Origin: Acanthopleura granulata
Taxonomy: Eukaryota; Mollusca; Polyplacophora; Chitonida; Chitonidae
DNA length: 64,000 nt
Reading direction: 5' to 3'
NCBI GenBank assembly: GCA_016165875.1
Contig: JABBOT010000004.1
Location: forward strand, 20,490,007-20,554,006
This document shows, in pieces, positions 1-11,869 of this stretch (positions are counted from its first letter, which is position 1; every line of letters starts with the position of its first letter). Both the position numbers and the translations under genes were made by a program. The notes beneath the pieces were generated by a model. The model saw nothing but the letters and a program-made list of their open reading frames with translations. It did not search any database and was not told the origin of the DNA.

Positions 1-1656
1 CAGGAAGCATTGACAGGTACAGATTTCAAACATGAATATTCATTCTAAAGAGGAAATGACTGTGGTGTCTGAACATCAATGTAAGTTTAGGTGTAGGGGT
101 TGTTTATCTATTTTTTTTTTTAATTAATTTTTTTCATTATTATTTAGTATTTCTAAACCTTTTTTTTAGTCGTAACAGAATATCTGATTAAAGCTACATT
201 TCCGAAAGTGCTTCACAGTTAATTTAAGGGTTTGAACATTAAACTGTTTACTTCTCATCCTCCTCCTTCACTGCTGCAATGTTTTTTACGTATACAACCA
301 ATTATCCAACATATAGAACCATATTTTAGTAACTATACATTTTTTCAATCTAATCTCAATGAGGTTATTTTTTATCAGAAATTTTCGTCCAATAAGGAAC
401 CGCTAAATTTGAGGCTATGAGTTGGTTCCACATCACTGTAGAATTCAGCAGGTTGCATTTTTGTAATAAACAGGTGTTAAGCTTTCCAAATATATACAGT
501 TTGTTATGGTTTGGACTGTTTTCAAAAACGGTTTCGGAATGCTAATACTGCATGTGGTACAACATCTGATAGAGGCTCATTCCCAAAACCCTGGGCACTT
601 CAGCCGAGTCGTCAGGCGGTCCTAGGCAGAGAACTCAGCCTAAGTAAGTCAGGATGTATCAACCATAGGCACAGCGTCGACCATATCCTAGAAAATCATG
701 CGGCATTTGTTGTTGTTGTTGTTGCGTTTCGTTATCACATCTAAAGGGGACGGACGTGCAAAATGAACCGAATATTTTAAACTGAAAAAAATAATTCTAA
801 AGATGGAGTAAACCCCAATACAAAGTTTAAAGCTCGGCCCGAGTAATGAATACTGTGACAATAAACCTTTCTGAAAGTGATCACATACTTCACGAAGTTC
901 CCGCAGAAAGCGCCATTTGCACATGTACACGTGCAACGTCGACAGGTATCAGTTCCACTAAACGAATACGAATACCATGCGCAACTCACCGAGTCATGGA
1001 GAACTAAAAAGAGCGCCGCTAAGGGGAGTTAATTGGGACGAGGTTATTATCGTGGAGATAAAAAAGACACAAAAGACACAAAGAACACTGCTGTGATTAA
1101 TCTTACTCAAAGCCCCAATTTTAAGGATAGGAGAAATTTCTAACCATTTCTGAAATTTTCTGTGCAGTCGCGTGAAAACTGTATCTTGAACGGAAAGATA
1201 TATATGTCTATAACTCTTACAAATACACACCCCTCGATGTACCAAGCAGTCACGAAACCCCCTATTAAATACAGGACATTTTTAACCATTTATGAAAGAC
1301 CCAGAGAAAAAATGTGGGATATTCGAAAGCATCACCTGCAATAAATCTATACAATCCAACCATTCTTAGCTTCAGCACCAATTTCGCCACTTAAGATTTT
1401 GTTCTTGGCAAGTACCAGGTAGACCTATATAGGGTTTAGCTGTCGCGAAGATATTTTCTCTAGTTACATCTGGCAAATGTCATAAGAATATATTGTCTGA
1501 TAAATAATGAAGAGTATTCTGTCATTTAAAGTCGGTTTCTGGTAATACCACAACGGCCAGCGGTTACCCGTACAGAATGAATGATTTTTCGATACACTAG
1601 TAGTCATACATATATTTGGTTCAGTACTAATATCTATGCTTTCAATATGGTGTGTC

Positions 1657-1803
1657 TTTTTCAAACTGGTGTAAACATAGGTCTACACAGGTTCCGATCG
1701 GATTAATCATACAAGTCTAACTTCAAATGCAACTACAAAATTAAGAATCCAGCTTGAAACTGTTTTTCCTCTGCAGAGCAACTCAACATTCGCCATGTAC
1801 ATT
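1657..1803 (+). repeat. 147-bp direct repeat, copy 1
   Basis: This copy matches 2560-2706 over its whole length with no indels and only a handful of substitutions. Both copies contain the stretch AGGTTCCGATCGGATTAATC and end in GCCATGTACATT. The offset is exactly 903 bases. A TG...CA bounded core can be drawn (1670-1801), which would fit a miniature LTR, but no target-site duplication is visible. Confidence 0.9.
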
Positions 1804-2559
1804 GTATGGGTTTTGGCTACTGATCATTGCAGAAACGTTAAATACCTCACTTAAAACCGTTGCAACAATAATTCCACGTAGGCCTACTTTGATCTGACGC
1901 GGTAAGAGACATACCGTTATGGCTCAGTATCGCTAGCCTAGGATACCGGTACCTTAAAGCATCTGCACAAGACAAGTGTTTGTACAGTAACCCTTTGCTT
2001 GTGAAAGGGACCTTACAGATCGCTTTTCAAGCCACGCTTTCCAAGATAGCGCCTATATTTCACCATATTACATTCATGTTTTTTTTTTCTTTTTTTTTTT
2101 TCCTCTTTCTCTTTCGGAAACAGAGAGATAACTTTTATACACTTTGGCCTACTAATCTTGCAGGGCAGTGATGTTTGATAAAGACAAACCTATGTTGACT
2201 ATTAAATTCCATTGACGTATTTTTTATCTTCTAACCAGTGTACAACAATATATATGTGTGAATGTATTTGTGTCGATTTGTCTTTCCAAACGTGCCATTA
2301 TGTAATCATTAGGCCTATGTGCACGCATGCCATCTCCGTAACAAAAATGTGACGTAAATGGCAGTGACGGAGATGACAGAAACGCTGCACATGAGTAAAT
2401 TTAAAAAAGTTCATGAAAAAAATACAACGAGTCTTTTGACTTCCCACGTGGTTTCCCACGCGGGTCCGCCGCTCGTGACGTAAAATTTAAGGACTTAAAA
2501 TAAAGCAGGTTTTCTTACAAAATACAAATATAGTTGTTGTTTTGTTTTGTTTTTTTCAT

Positions 2560-2706
2560 TTTTTCAAATTGCTGTAAACATAGGTCTATACAGGTTCCGA
2601 TCGGATTAATCATACACGTCTAGCTTCAAATGCAACTACAAAATTAAGAATCCAGCTTGAAACAGTTTTTCCTCTGCAGAGCAACTCAACATTCGCCATG
2701 TACATT
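2560..2706 (+). repeat. 147-bp direct repeat, copy 2
   Basis: Second copy of the repeat at 1657-1803, in the same orientation. The TG...CA core is 2573-2704. The 756 bases between the copies hold no recognisable coding sequence. Confidence 0.9.
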
Positions 2707-3540
2707 CATACATCACTCATACAAAGAAACTTTGCGCGAAGAAGTGAGCAGAAACCCCTGCTATGGACCATTCAAGCCAAATACAGAGGATAACATAATA
2801 TAGATGCTAAATCATTATATACATGCTAAAACAGCGCTCGCAGTACACTCTAAATGTGAGGCTACTGCAGTAAATCGGTGACAATTTTTAACACCCCAGA
2901 AATACTCTCATAGGATTTCGGCTTTGCTACCAGGCCACCCACCTCCACCCCGCTTAAAAAAAAAAAAAAAAAAAAAAAACCAAAAAAAAAAAACCTACGA
3001 CACAGAGAGTAAAACCAGAGCAGCGAGGACAGCGTGATAGTAGGCAAACGATCATCTTGGTTATATAACTATCCCCAAACGTGCAGGGCAAATGTGAACT
3101 GATACAGTGATTCAGGTGAAAACTTGTATTTGTAAGGTACAAATGAAAATAAAGGTCGAGAACTGTACATTATAATAGTTTTCCATTCCTACCACCAGAC
3201 GTTAATTTTATAGATGTGCTTTCTAATTATACATAACCCAACGTATGAAGAACGTGTTTGTCCAGAATGGGGACATTCACAATTATTTTGTGACAAGGCC
3301 AATATTTTCAAGTTTTTTTAACAGCGAAGTTTCTCATACACTCTTTGAGTGTACCGGCCTTGGGTCCATCTAGAAGGCCTCGGTGTATTATTTTAAAATT
3401 CTGACATTCATCATACCATTACGTCCATATTTGTTTCTCCAAAAAATAAATAAATAAATCAAATCGCAGCAGGGGAAATAACTTGGTAAACAATTGAATG
3501 ACGGTTTGTATCCCATGTGACGTTAACGGGAATGCTGGGA

Positions 3541-3578
3541 TTGCTAGGCCTTTTCCTACCGACATTTTCCACGTGCAG
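3541..3578 (+). promoter_or_regulatory. RpS21: RpS21 start region: 5'-TOP tract and non-coding exon 1
   Basis: A pyrimidine tract GGCCTTTTCCTACC lies just upstream of a good donor (GTGCAG|GTAGTG, GT at 3579). Ribosomal protein mRNAs typically start at a C followed by pyrimidines (5'-TOP), so transcription probably starts at 3549 or 3550. Exon 1 would then be about 29 nt. It is spliced to 3702 (acceptor TTTCAG), leaving 17 nt of leader before the ATG. The start site is inferred. Confidence 0.65.
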
Positions 3579-3718
3579 GTAGTGAAAATGGTTGAGCAGT
3601 ACTAAACCTTACAATCATAGTAAATCCATCATATTTTGTGAATAAATGATTGTCGGTTTAGGTTATGAACCGAGTAGTTTTACAATTTTTTCCTATTTCA
3701 GGTGTTGGAATTGTCAGA

Positions 3719-6700
3719 ATGCAGAACGACGCCGGAGAAAGCGTGGATATGTACATCCCACGAAAATGGTAACAACAACAACAACAGCAATGTTCACATC
3801 ACTTTTCGCCACTTGACAGATTGGTACATTTTAATGTTCTGAACTTTAGATTGGCTGTATTTTACCTGTCATTGGTCTGAACTGATCTCGTTTGATATAC
3901 AGCAAGCTGTTGTAATAAACTAGGTGGAAACTGAGACTGGGTTTGTGCCTTTGTTAATGGCAGACCCACATGTTAGATGTTCATTGTGAAGAACTGGTTC
4001 TCTAGTGAATTAAAGGGCAGTAGTAAGGCTGAGGGGGATGTCATGTGGAAGGTGACGTCAATTCATTGAAAAATGTCCTTTTCTCAATGAACATCAGAAA
4101 AGTGGGTCAGCAACAAACAATAGCTCAACGTATTCTTTACAAATCCCAATGAAAATCTCTCTCCTACATAACAGTAACCTCTACTTGTAGAGCCCCCCCC
4201 CCCCAAAATGATTTAACGGTGGTATGCACTGGATATGTTGTAGAACAAGGCACAGATTTCAGTCTCCCACTTCTTTTACTCATGGTTGATCAGATTCAAA
4301 TCCTGAGTTTATTTTTATGGCATTTCTTGGTTGAATGTTGAACAGTAGCTTCTTAAACTAATAGCTTTACTAACAACACTATCACACGTAGATGCAGAAC
4401 TACAACACTCCTTTTAAAATATGATGATAGATATAGAATTACGGAACAAAAGGTAATAAAATTTGATGGGTGACTTAGCTGCTTAAGCAAGGATCCAAGT
4501 CAAAACAGTATGGAAAAAAAAACAAGGGCCTACCGTTCAATAAAAACACAAGATTACAATAAAGTTATGTCTTGTGCCGCATTTTATGGTATAGTTATTC
4601 GCCACAGCTTCCAAATGTTGGAAATATTTCTCCTGTATGTGAAGTATCCCTCTCCAATTTAGACCTGCTGTCAGGGGGTCAGTGAAGTTTGGGTATGATG
4701 TTCTAACGTGCTGCAAATAAGTTTGGAAAACTCCTACCTCATCAAAGCATTTAACAAGAGTGAAGGGTGTTAGCATAGGCCATTCCTTCACCAGTCCAGT
4801 TTAAAATGCATCTACAGCACTGTCAGCCCTGTCACACCGATCCAGATTCCCACAAGAGTCTATGTAAAAATGGAGCAGATTTAAATAAAGCATAGTAAAA
4901 AACAGCAAACAACATGTACGGCCAGAGAGAACAGATAATAAAGGATACACAGAGACTTAAATTGTTGTTAACCATTGGAAGTTCTGTGCTTAACGGTTCG
5001 ACAAAGTGACTGACGGAGTGGCCATTGACATGGACTTGGCAAGGGCCAAGGTTGCACGAGGAATGGGGAGATAATTCCATATACTGTAAATGCTTACCCT
5101 GTTCGTTTATCTGACATCGACAGCTGCTCATACGTACGATGTAGAAAATTAATTCCTACCTCTGCAAACTCGTGTTTTTCACTACAAGTACACTTCATTG
5201 CTATGTATCTCTCGTGTAGCATGCACTAGTCATTCTCAGCCACTGTTACTCAGAATGAATGTGTATCACTTCACTTGTGTAGCTGGCCAAGCGACACACA
5301 TGGTTATGTTTCTTTGTGTAGGTGAATGATTTTTTATATCTCATATTCATATTTCACATGTATACAAAAGTACTTCAAGGAACGTATCTTTAGACAGAAG
5401 GGGCTGGGCTGAAGGGCAAACAAGGCGGAACAGATAACATGACTTGTTTCTAATCAAGTATTCATTACACTAGTGTATACAATATTTACTTGTAACTTTG
5501 GCAGCCCCAGTAACTTAAGAACATCTTAACTATCAGTAGGTCAGGTAAAGTGTTTTAGTTCAGTCCATTTTGGTTTTTCATTTTCGGGCCTGTTAAAAGT
5601 TTATTGTTGTTGCGTTCTAGCTTGTAACAACACTTTATGTGACGTCATTGACTTCCCTACTGCCATCTCTACATATAGCCTTATTTGGGAAAGTATCCTT
5701 TGTTTTGAGAACTATCTGAAATAGAGAAACAAAACGAAAGAGTCCCCACATACCTACAGCACTATCTGCCGTATCCTTAATGAATGTCAACAGAATAACC
5801 AGTAGAGAAGGAAATTGATTTTAATTTATCTTACATGTATGACATTTCCTGTAATGCTGTGGTCTTGTTCTTAATCCTGTACATACTATTAGTACTTGTG
5901 TTTGTTTAATATTTCCAGCTCGGCAAGCAGTAGGATCATTGCAGCCAAGGATCATGCATCAGTTCAGATCAACCTGGCAGAGGTAAGTTGACTACATGCA
6001 GCTCACAGAACTGGTAAATTTTTAGGCAGTTTAATGGTCTCGTTTTAGTCAAGTAACCTTGAGATTGGGATAGCAGGTGAATGGAATTTAGGGCTCAATA
6101 AAAATTTCATGATTGGTGACGGACCAAGGCAAATTTAGTATAGCAGTGTAGTGATTTTTTATTTCAATTGTTTTCTTCATTGGCATAGAAAAAATATAAA
6201 TCATCTTAGCTTTATCGCCATTGCATACAGAAAGATCTGATGGTAAGTAACTTGGAACTGTCAGGTCACTGAGCTCAGTAAACACTAATATATAGGTGGG
6301 AAGAGTGAGAGCCATAAAAAAAAAGATGGGTAGAACATGCTGTGCTCTTAGTACGAAATAGACACCCAAATAAACCTTTATGCTTCTTCTAGTCAGATAA
6401 TAAGTAAATAACATGTTAATCAAGTTGTAACTTATGTGTTATACATGGATGTTTTAAAAATTTCCTTATTTACTCCTTAGATGTCAAGGGAAAAACGCAA
6501 CAGTACAAAATAGACACACAAATAAACTGTTACGATTTTTCTAGTCATATAATGAGTAAATAAGGCATTTATTAATTTGTAGCTTATGTTTTACCTCAGA
6601 GATGCATGTCTTAAGAAATTTTCTTATTTTCTCATTACCTGGCTAGAAGAAATGTAACAGTACATCTGGGTGTCTCTCTCGAACTAAGTACACTGCACGT

Positions 6701-8322
6701 TTTATGCATGCGTTTTTAATGGTGCTAACTATATAGATGTTTGTGGAATGTATTAAAGTGTCCATCATTTATCATAAAGCCATTTTCAAAGATGTTGATT
6801 GTGAAGACAAATACTAATCTAAATGTGTTAAGCTTTCTGTGACATTATGAACTTACATTAATGTTAATATATCATTGAAGGTGATAAAATATCCCTTCAG
6901 TACAAAGTTATCTTTTATAGAAGTAAATTTAGTAAAGAAGTCAGGACATTCAGTATGAAGAATAAAGCTAATATATTGGAAAATTGATTTTCACAGGTGG
7001 ATGAAAGTACAGGCCGCATGACTGGTGCCTTCAAAACCTATGCCATTTGTGGGGCCATCAGGAGAATGGTAATTGTCCTTATTTAATCTCTTAGGACCCA
7101 GCCCCTCATCCACAAAGCAATTGTAGGCTCAGCTGATTGTAATTACCATGCCAGCATGTGTGAAAGATGTGTGTGAAAGTGACCAGTTAATTGTATAACT
7201 TATCTCATCCAATATTGGTACAAGGGTAATGATTTATCTGAAAGTAAGTTCTTGCATTTATTTTAAGCAGTTATTGTGAATATTTTAAAAAGTTTGAAAA
7301 GTTTAATTTATACAGTTGCTGTTGTGCTGAGTAGTAAACTAGTGGTATTGTTTTACTGCTGTGTATGCAAATGCATTAAGTCCATATGAATGAAAAACTT
7401 TACATTGTCACTTGTCAGGCGTCCTGTAAAATATCACGTTTAAATCCTCAGGGAGAATCAGACGACTGTCTGGTCAGGCTCTCAAAGAAAGACGGAATTA
7501 TTGCAAAGTAAGTATATTTACTTGTGTTGCTATGCTTTGTTCTTTGTACATGCTGAGAAATTACAGAACTTCTGAACTTGAGGGTGGATGGTGGAATTAA
7601 ACAGATTAACAGACTATTACTCCACATTTTCTTTAGCCTAACTGTATCAGGGGTCAATAAAAATAGCTGAAACATACCATGGAGGTAGTGTCCGTCCAAC
7701 CCCCTAATCACAAGAGTGGAGGGTTGCATCAAGGTCAAACTGAAACTTGTACTAAGCCAGTGGTGGGTCTCCAGAACATTAAGCCTGTGTGGAAATTGGT
7801 TGTTCCATTTCAAATCCTAGTAGGATTGTAACAGAACAAGGAAGAGCCAATTATCTGAATTTGCATGGACAACAAAAATGATTTTTTTCTTCTTTTTCTT
7901 TTTTTTTTGACTGTCTTCTTGTCTACTTTCCTCTTGGAAAACCCTGTTGGCCCAGATATTAACTGTCTTTGACTTTGTTTCCAGTCAGTGCATGTTAGAA
8001 GTAACATTAGTGTTTAATTAACATTATATCCTGGATTAACTTTTGCAAATAACCAGCCAAATGGACTTTTGCCTGTATACTGTGTGTGGCTGGAACGGCA
8101 GGGATTAGTTTACATCTTTTACATTTAAGACATGCAGTGACTGTGTGATGTAGTTCCGAGTAGCATTGCATGGGAGTTTATATCTTCTTGCCTTGTTCAA
8201 TTTATAGCTGCGTAAAATGTCTATGTTAAGTACTAGTCTGTGAAAAATTGTAGCATACAAAATAGGTGTAATTGTTTCCTTGTCTAATGTAATATTTTCT
8301 TTTCTCTTTCAGGAACTACTGA
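3719..8322 (+). CDS. RpS21: 40S ribosomal protein S21 (eS21)
   Basis: This is a small-subunit ribosomal protein, a eukaryote-specific component of the 40S ribosome. The coding exons are 3719-3768, 5919-5982, 6997-7068, 7452-7507 and 8313-8322; all introns are GT-AG and the phases join in frame. They give 252 nt, that is 83 aa plus stop, the same length as the human protein. The sequence starts [20 protein letters not shown] and contains [17 protein letters not shown], both hallmark stretches of the family, and ends GIIAKNY. The last exon carries only two and a third codons before the stop. The start is the conserved MQNDAG methionine. A TOP-type exon 1 lies upstream and an AATAAA lies 47 nt after the stop, so the leader and 3' UTR are short, as is usual for this gene class. 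No break or odd residue is seen. Confidence 0.97.
6350..6665 (+). repeat. Diverged tandem duplication, period about 152 bp
   Basis: The stretch beginning TAGACACCCAAATAAAC near 6359 recurs as TAGACACACAAATAAAC at 6511. The similarity continues through AGTCAGATAATAAGTAAATA and AGTCATATAATGAGTAAATA to the next CAGTAC near 6659. It lies in intron 3 of RpS21 and has no coding content. Confidence 0.75.
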
Positions 8323-8368
8323 CGTCTCCCAGAAAAGAAAATCATGAAGATGAATATTTGTTCAGAGG

Positions 8369-8374
8369 AATAAA
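8369..8374 (+). terminator. RpS21: Poly(A) signal of RpS21
   Basis: A canonical AATAAA hexamer lies 47 nt downstream of the RpS21 stop codon. This fits the very short 3' UTRs of ribosomal protein mRNAs. Confidence 0.7.
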
Positions 8375-8903
8375 TACATCTTATTGCGATCTTATGTCAG
8401 TAGTTCACTTTCTTTCCATCTTGAAAAAAAAAGAAAAGAAGACCATTGAAATTTGGGACTGAGGTGTAACTTACAAAAAAATAGCGATAGGTGTGATTTG
8501 GAGACGGGTATATTCAGTCATTCCTGAATGTGTCAAAACTCATTTGATTTTCGATATGTTGGACACCTGCTGATTATCTCAACTTCAATTTTCATGTGTT
8601 TTGTAAAGGGAAATACTGTAATTCAATTACTGACGATTCAAATTCCTGTACCCCAAAACAAGACCACTTGGATATATGCCTGTTAGGTCAAAAAAACCTG
8701 TGTCCAATTTTCTCACTGGGTGTGGGAATATGTACAGAAAGCAGTTGACAGCATTCATGTGACAGATTTTGCACACTTTAACCTTAAAGGCCAATTGTAT
8801 TCTACCAAAATTATTTCCCTATCTGTACATTGCTATGGTAGAGTTTATCAGTAATTTGCCATGAGTCCATGGTTTATCCCAGGTGTTCCTTCCATATCAC
8901 TGG

Positions 8904-9244
8904 ACCCGCCCGGATAGCGCAGTTGGTTGGGCGTCCGCTTTCGGACGGGGAGATCTGGGTTCAAACCTGGGTCGGGTCATACCAAAGACTTTAAAAAATG
9001 GTACATTCTGCTTCCTCGCTAGGCGCTCAGCAATAAGAGGATAGAGGGTGGACTGGTCGGCCCGGTGTCAGTATAATGTGACTGGGTGAGGGGGCTTGTT
9101 GGGTGTCTTCGGCAAGTCGTCTCGGTGAGGCAGCACCAGATAAAAGATACGGTGGAAATCCGTCCTGCACCAAGGAGACACCGCCTTCGTATAAGTGAAA
9201 TATTCTTGAGTAGGGCGTTAAAACAATAAGCATTCATTCATTCA
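8904..9244 (+). mobile_element. tRNA-derived SINE, family A, complete copy
   Basis: The element starts CCCGGATAGCGCAGTTGG (RNA polymerase III A-box-like), followed about 35 nt later by GGGTTCAAACC (B-box-like). That forms a tRNA-like head of about 75 nt. A 230-nt body and a CATT-repeat tail follow. A perfect 14-bp target-site duplication TTCCATATCACTGG flanks it at 8890-8903 and 9245-9258, which fixes the ends. It is nearly identical to the copy at 13440-13772. It is not a functional tRNA gene, because the head runs straight into the body and has no clean cloverleaf. Confidence 0.9.
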
Positions 9245-9390
9245 TTCCATATCACTGGTCACCATATTGTGGATAAGTCAAAGTTCTTAAGTGAGTATGA
9301 TGATAAACAATAATCAAGTCATAAAAATCTGAAGGCCTAGACTACAAGACCCAATATACATGTACACGCAAACCAGTATGCCTATCGATG

Positions 9391-9660
9391 CTTTGGGAGC
9401 TCAGTAGCTGTTAGGGATAGCGTACTAAGACAGCGAAATGACCTTGGTGCATCTCACTAATGCAGTCACCGTAAGTTCAAGCCCAGGCTAGGCTGGCTTC
9501 CTCTCCACCTGTACATGGAAAGGTCTGCTAGCAACCTGCTGATGGTGATGGCGTTCCTCACGCTCTGTTCAGTTTTCCCATGCCATAATGCTGGCCGCCA
9601 CATATTAGTGAAATATTCTTGACTTATGGATATTTCCACTGACAACTGAGTACATATGCC
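9391..9660 (+). mobile_element. tRNA-derived SINE, family B, diverged copy
   Basis: Family B shows a tRNA-like head with B-box-like AGTTCAAG-C, then GCTGGCTTCCTCTCC, AACCTG-GATGGT, CATAATGCTGGCCGCC and a 3' end with GTGAAATATTCTTGA. This copy has all of these but is diverged, with its 3' end trailing off. It lies between RpS21 and Elongin C. Confidence 0.75.
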
Positions 9661-9684
9661 ATATAGAAAAGTAAATTATCTGTC

Positions 9685-9800
9685 AGCAACCTGTGTATGG
9701 TTGTGGGTGTGCCCTGTGGTTTGTGTGGTTTCCTCCAACCATAATGGTTACTGCTGTGCACAAGTGAAATATTCCTGAGTATATATGGTAAATTAGACTA
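9685..9800 (+). mobile_element. Family B SINE, 5'-truncated
   Basis: It begins within the CAGCAACCTG block and runs through TTTCCTCC-ACCATAATG to AAGTGAAATATTCCTGAGTA. The tRNA-like head is missing. Confidence 0.7.
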
Positions 9801-9829
9801 AATCCTAAATCAAACATTTCCACTGTAAT

Positions 9830-10060
9830 TAGACCGTCCTCTCCCTTGTCGATGCTTGTCATGTATGGTGACACCAATGCGGTCATTGTGAGTTCAAGTC
9901 CAGCTCATGCTGGCTTCCTCTCCGGCTGTATGTGGGAAGGGCTAACCAGCAATCTGCGCATGGTCGAGGGTTTATTCCCACCATGATGCTGGCTGTCGTC
10001 ATATAAGTAAAATATTCATGAGTGTGGCGTAAAACACCAATTAAGTAAGAAATAATAAAT
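9830..10060 (+). mobile_element. Family B SINE
   Basis: It contains GAGTTCAAGTCCAGCTCATG, a TGCTGGCTTCCTCTCCGGCT block, CCCACCATGATGCTGGC and the tail GTGTGGCGTAAAACACCAAT. It is the third family B member in 700 bases, so this is a local cluster of independent insertions. Confidence 0.8.
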
Positions 10061-10886
10061 ACGGTCAAAAATGCTTGAGCTAAGTCTAGGCCATAACGTG
10101 AAAATGTAAAATGGAGAATGTAAAACAATTTTCAGGGTGTGTAAAATTTACTTGACTTAGGGAAAATAACATCCGAGTATATGTATGTTAAATTGCAGAT
10201 TACCCAAAATGCAACACATCTATAAATGCATACAAAAGACAAATCAACAACAGGATTTGTGAAAACGTACTGGGAATTGTAATACTGTTTTATTGGTTTC
10301 TTACGGAGATACGGTCTGAGAAGTTTTCTAGCACCTTTCCAACAGTCATTCTGCAATCTTTCTGTGTGACCCAAATTTAAGTTCTCTGCTTTCAACCACT
10401 TCTAGGAGAAAATGAATGAATACCACGTTGTCCATATGGTGGCGAAATTTTAGGAGAGCACGTAAATTCGCACAGCAGGCCTAGATGTACTAGCAGGCAT
10501 TTGTCGGGTATGGATAATATTCCTTCTGACAGCGCTCACTCAGAATGTGTTGGTGAACCATTTAACAAGTAAAGGTTCTAACATATATTTTCCAGGTTTA
10601 TATATATATGCATATAATGTAGCTTTTTGATATTTTATACCAGTGAATTCTCTCCGAAACCTTAAGTGTACGAGGTTGGGATTTGGAGGGTTAAATCAGG
10701 CCATGGAGGTAAAATATTTTACTTTGGTGACAATATAGGCCCTTAAGCTGTCAATAACGCCCTTGTGAACGTTTGTACATTGTAAGGCTTGTTGAAATCC
10801 AATACCATACATATCTTGCTTTCTGTGTGTGCATGTAAATCTGTACATCACGTGGGAAAGTTCATCGTTAACATAATAAGCTAAAC

Positions 10887-11128
10887 TGGCACGAGCCGCC
10901 TCGCGAGATTAACGGTGTTTGGATGAGACATGAGTGGGTGCTATCGCAAACTAATGTAAAATACCGCTACAAAGACGTGATTTCCGGTAGTCACTATACC
11001 GTACAATGTTGATGTTCTTGTAGCGACTACCAGACTACCTTGTAGTGTTATTTTACGTTAGTTTGCGAGAGCACCCACTCATGTCTCACCCAAACCCCGT
11101 TAATCTCGCGAGGCGGTTCCAGTGCCGA
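10887..11128. repeat. Long imperfect palindrome (foldback / MITE-like)
   Basis: The left arm (about 10887-10975) holds GCCGCCTCGCGAGATTAACG and ATGAGACATGAGTGGGTGCT. The right arm (about 11040-11128) holds their near-exact complements, AGCACCCACTCATGTCTCAC and CGTTAATCTCGCGAGGCGG. The arms are about 90 bases each, about nine in ten bases pair by eye, and the loop is about 65 bases with weaker pairing. No protein-coding content is present. This structure is typical of a foldback or miniature inverted-repeat DNA element, but a perfect target duplication is not obvious. Confidence 0.85.
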
Positions 11129-11639
11129 TTCGGCTCAGTGTTTAAGCAGGCTACACGATCTCAGCCACTATATCCGAAACATTAAGAGAACGTTAAGTAA
11201 ATCATAGTAAAGGGAAACATTATGTTGAAGAAAACTGGAATATATTTTCAATCTTGCACCTGTCCGGCTCTCCTAGAAATGGAAGAGGTTTCAGATACTG
11301 TAGAGCCTTTGGTCCTTACGATCGATCCAAATAAAAATGAATGAAGAATTAAGGTTTAGCTTATGCTACTTCAGGCATGCCATGGCAAGTATTTGTCAGA
11401 ACCATGAATAAAGGCAGCAAGTCTAGACAATAGATGCGTTAAAAATGTTTGAAATATTTACATGACAACTAGCACAATGTGATGAAGACATTAGCATATA
11501 GGCCTAAGTACGATAACTAGGGCTAAAAGCAAAATGTAAACGATGCTATGCACAGAAAATACATCATAAAAATAGATGCAAATTTGTGAAAATCTTTACT
11601 GATGTGTAGGCCCACCGATTTAGCCAGCTCTAAAATTTA

Positions 11640-11862
11640 TCACCGTGACGACATGATACGCTGACGCGTACAAGCATGCAGGAACAAAAACAGCACGACT
11701 AGCCATTGTTCCAGCTGGGACAGCGTACTGAATCAAGGGAGTTATATCCCTTACAACCACTCGATCACGCGGTAAGGTAACCATCCGGGTACTTTTGTTG
11801 GTAGGTGACATCGTTACACACAAAGTGGGTTCGGGAGCTCCCGAATTCAGTTCATTTTGGAG
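11640..11862 (+). promoter_or_regulatory. Possible Elongin C promoter and non-coding exon 1
   Basis: A locally CpG-rich stretch (CGTGACGACATG, ACGCGTAC, CACGCGGTAAGG) ends in TTCATTTTGGAG|GTAAGT at 11862/11863, a strong donor. Elongin C has no visible leader exon next to its ATG exon, so this is a candidate first exon 4 kb upstream. A minus-strand frame of 67 codons over the same bases is not recognised. Transcript evidence is lacking. Confidence 0.25.
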
Positions 11863-11869
11863 GTAAGTT

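Larger units (their letters stand above)
1..3540. other. Upstream non-coding region
   Basis: No coding exon could be supported here on either strand; the open frames are short and look random. The stretch holds a (TTG)n microsatellite near 706-724, poly-T and poly-A runs (about 2080-2100 and 2955-2995), and a pair of 147-bp direct repeats listed separately. It is presumably intergenic DNA 5' of RpS21. Confidence 0.6.

Noticed and set aside
4537..5131. Two minus-strand frames in RpS21 intron 2
   Set aside because: They look mildly protein-like but match no family I recognise and have no splice support; they are left as intron.
8904..8980. tRNA gene call for the SINE heads at 8904, 13440 and 21650
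   Set aside because: They have A- and B-box-like strings but continue directly into SINE bodies, and the cloverleaf is imperfect. They are tRNA-derived promoters of SINEs.
11620..11823. Minus-strand 67-codon frame as a head-to-head gene with Elongin C (TMEM70 neighbours ELOC in vertebrates)
   Set aside because: No TMEM70-like sequence is visible, and the frame may only reflect the CpG-rich composition of a promoter.
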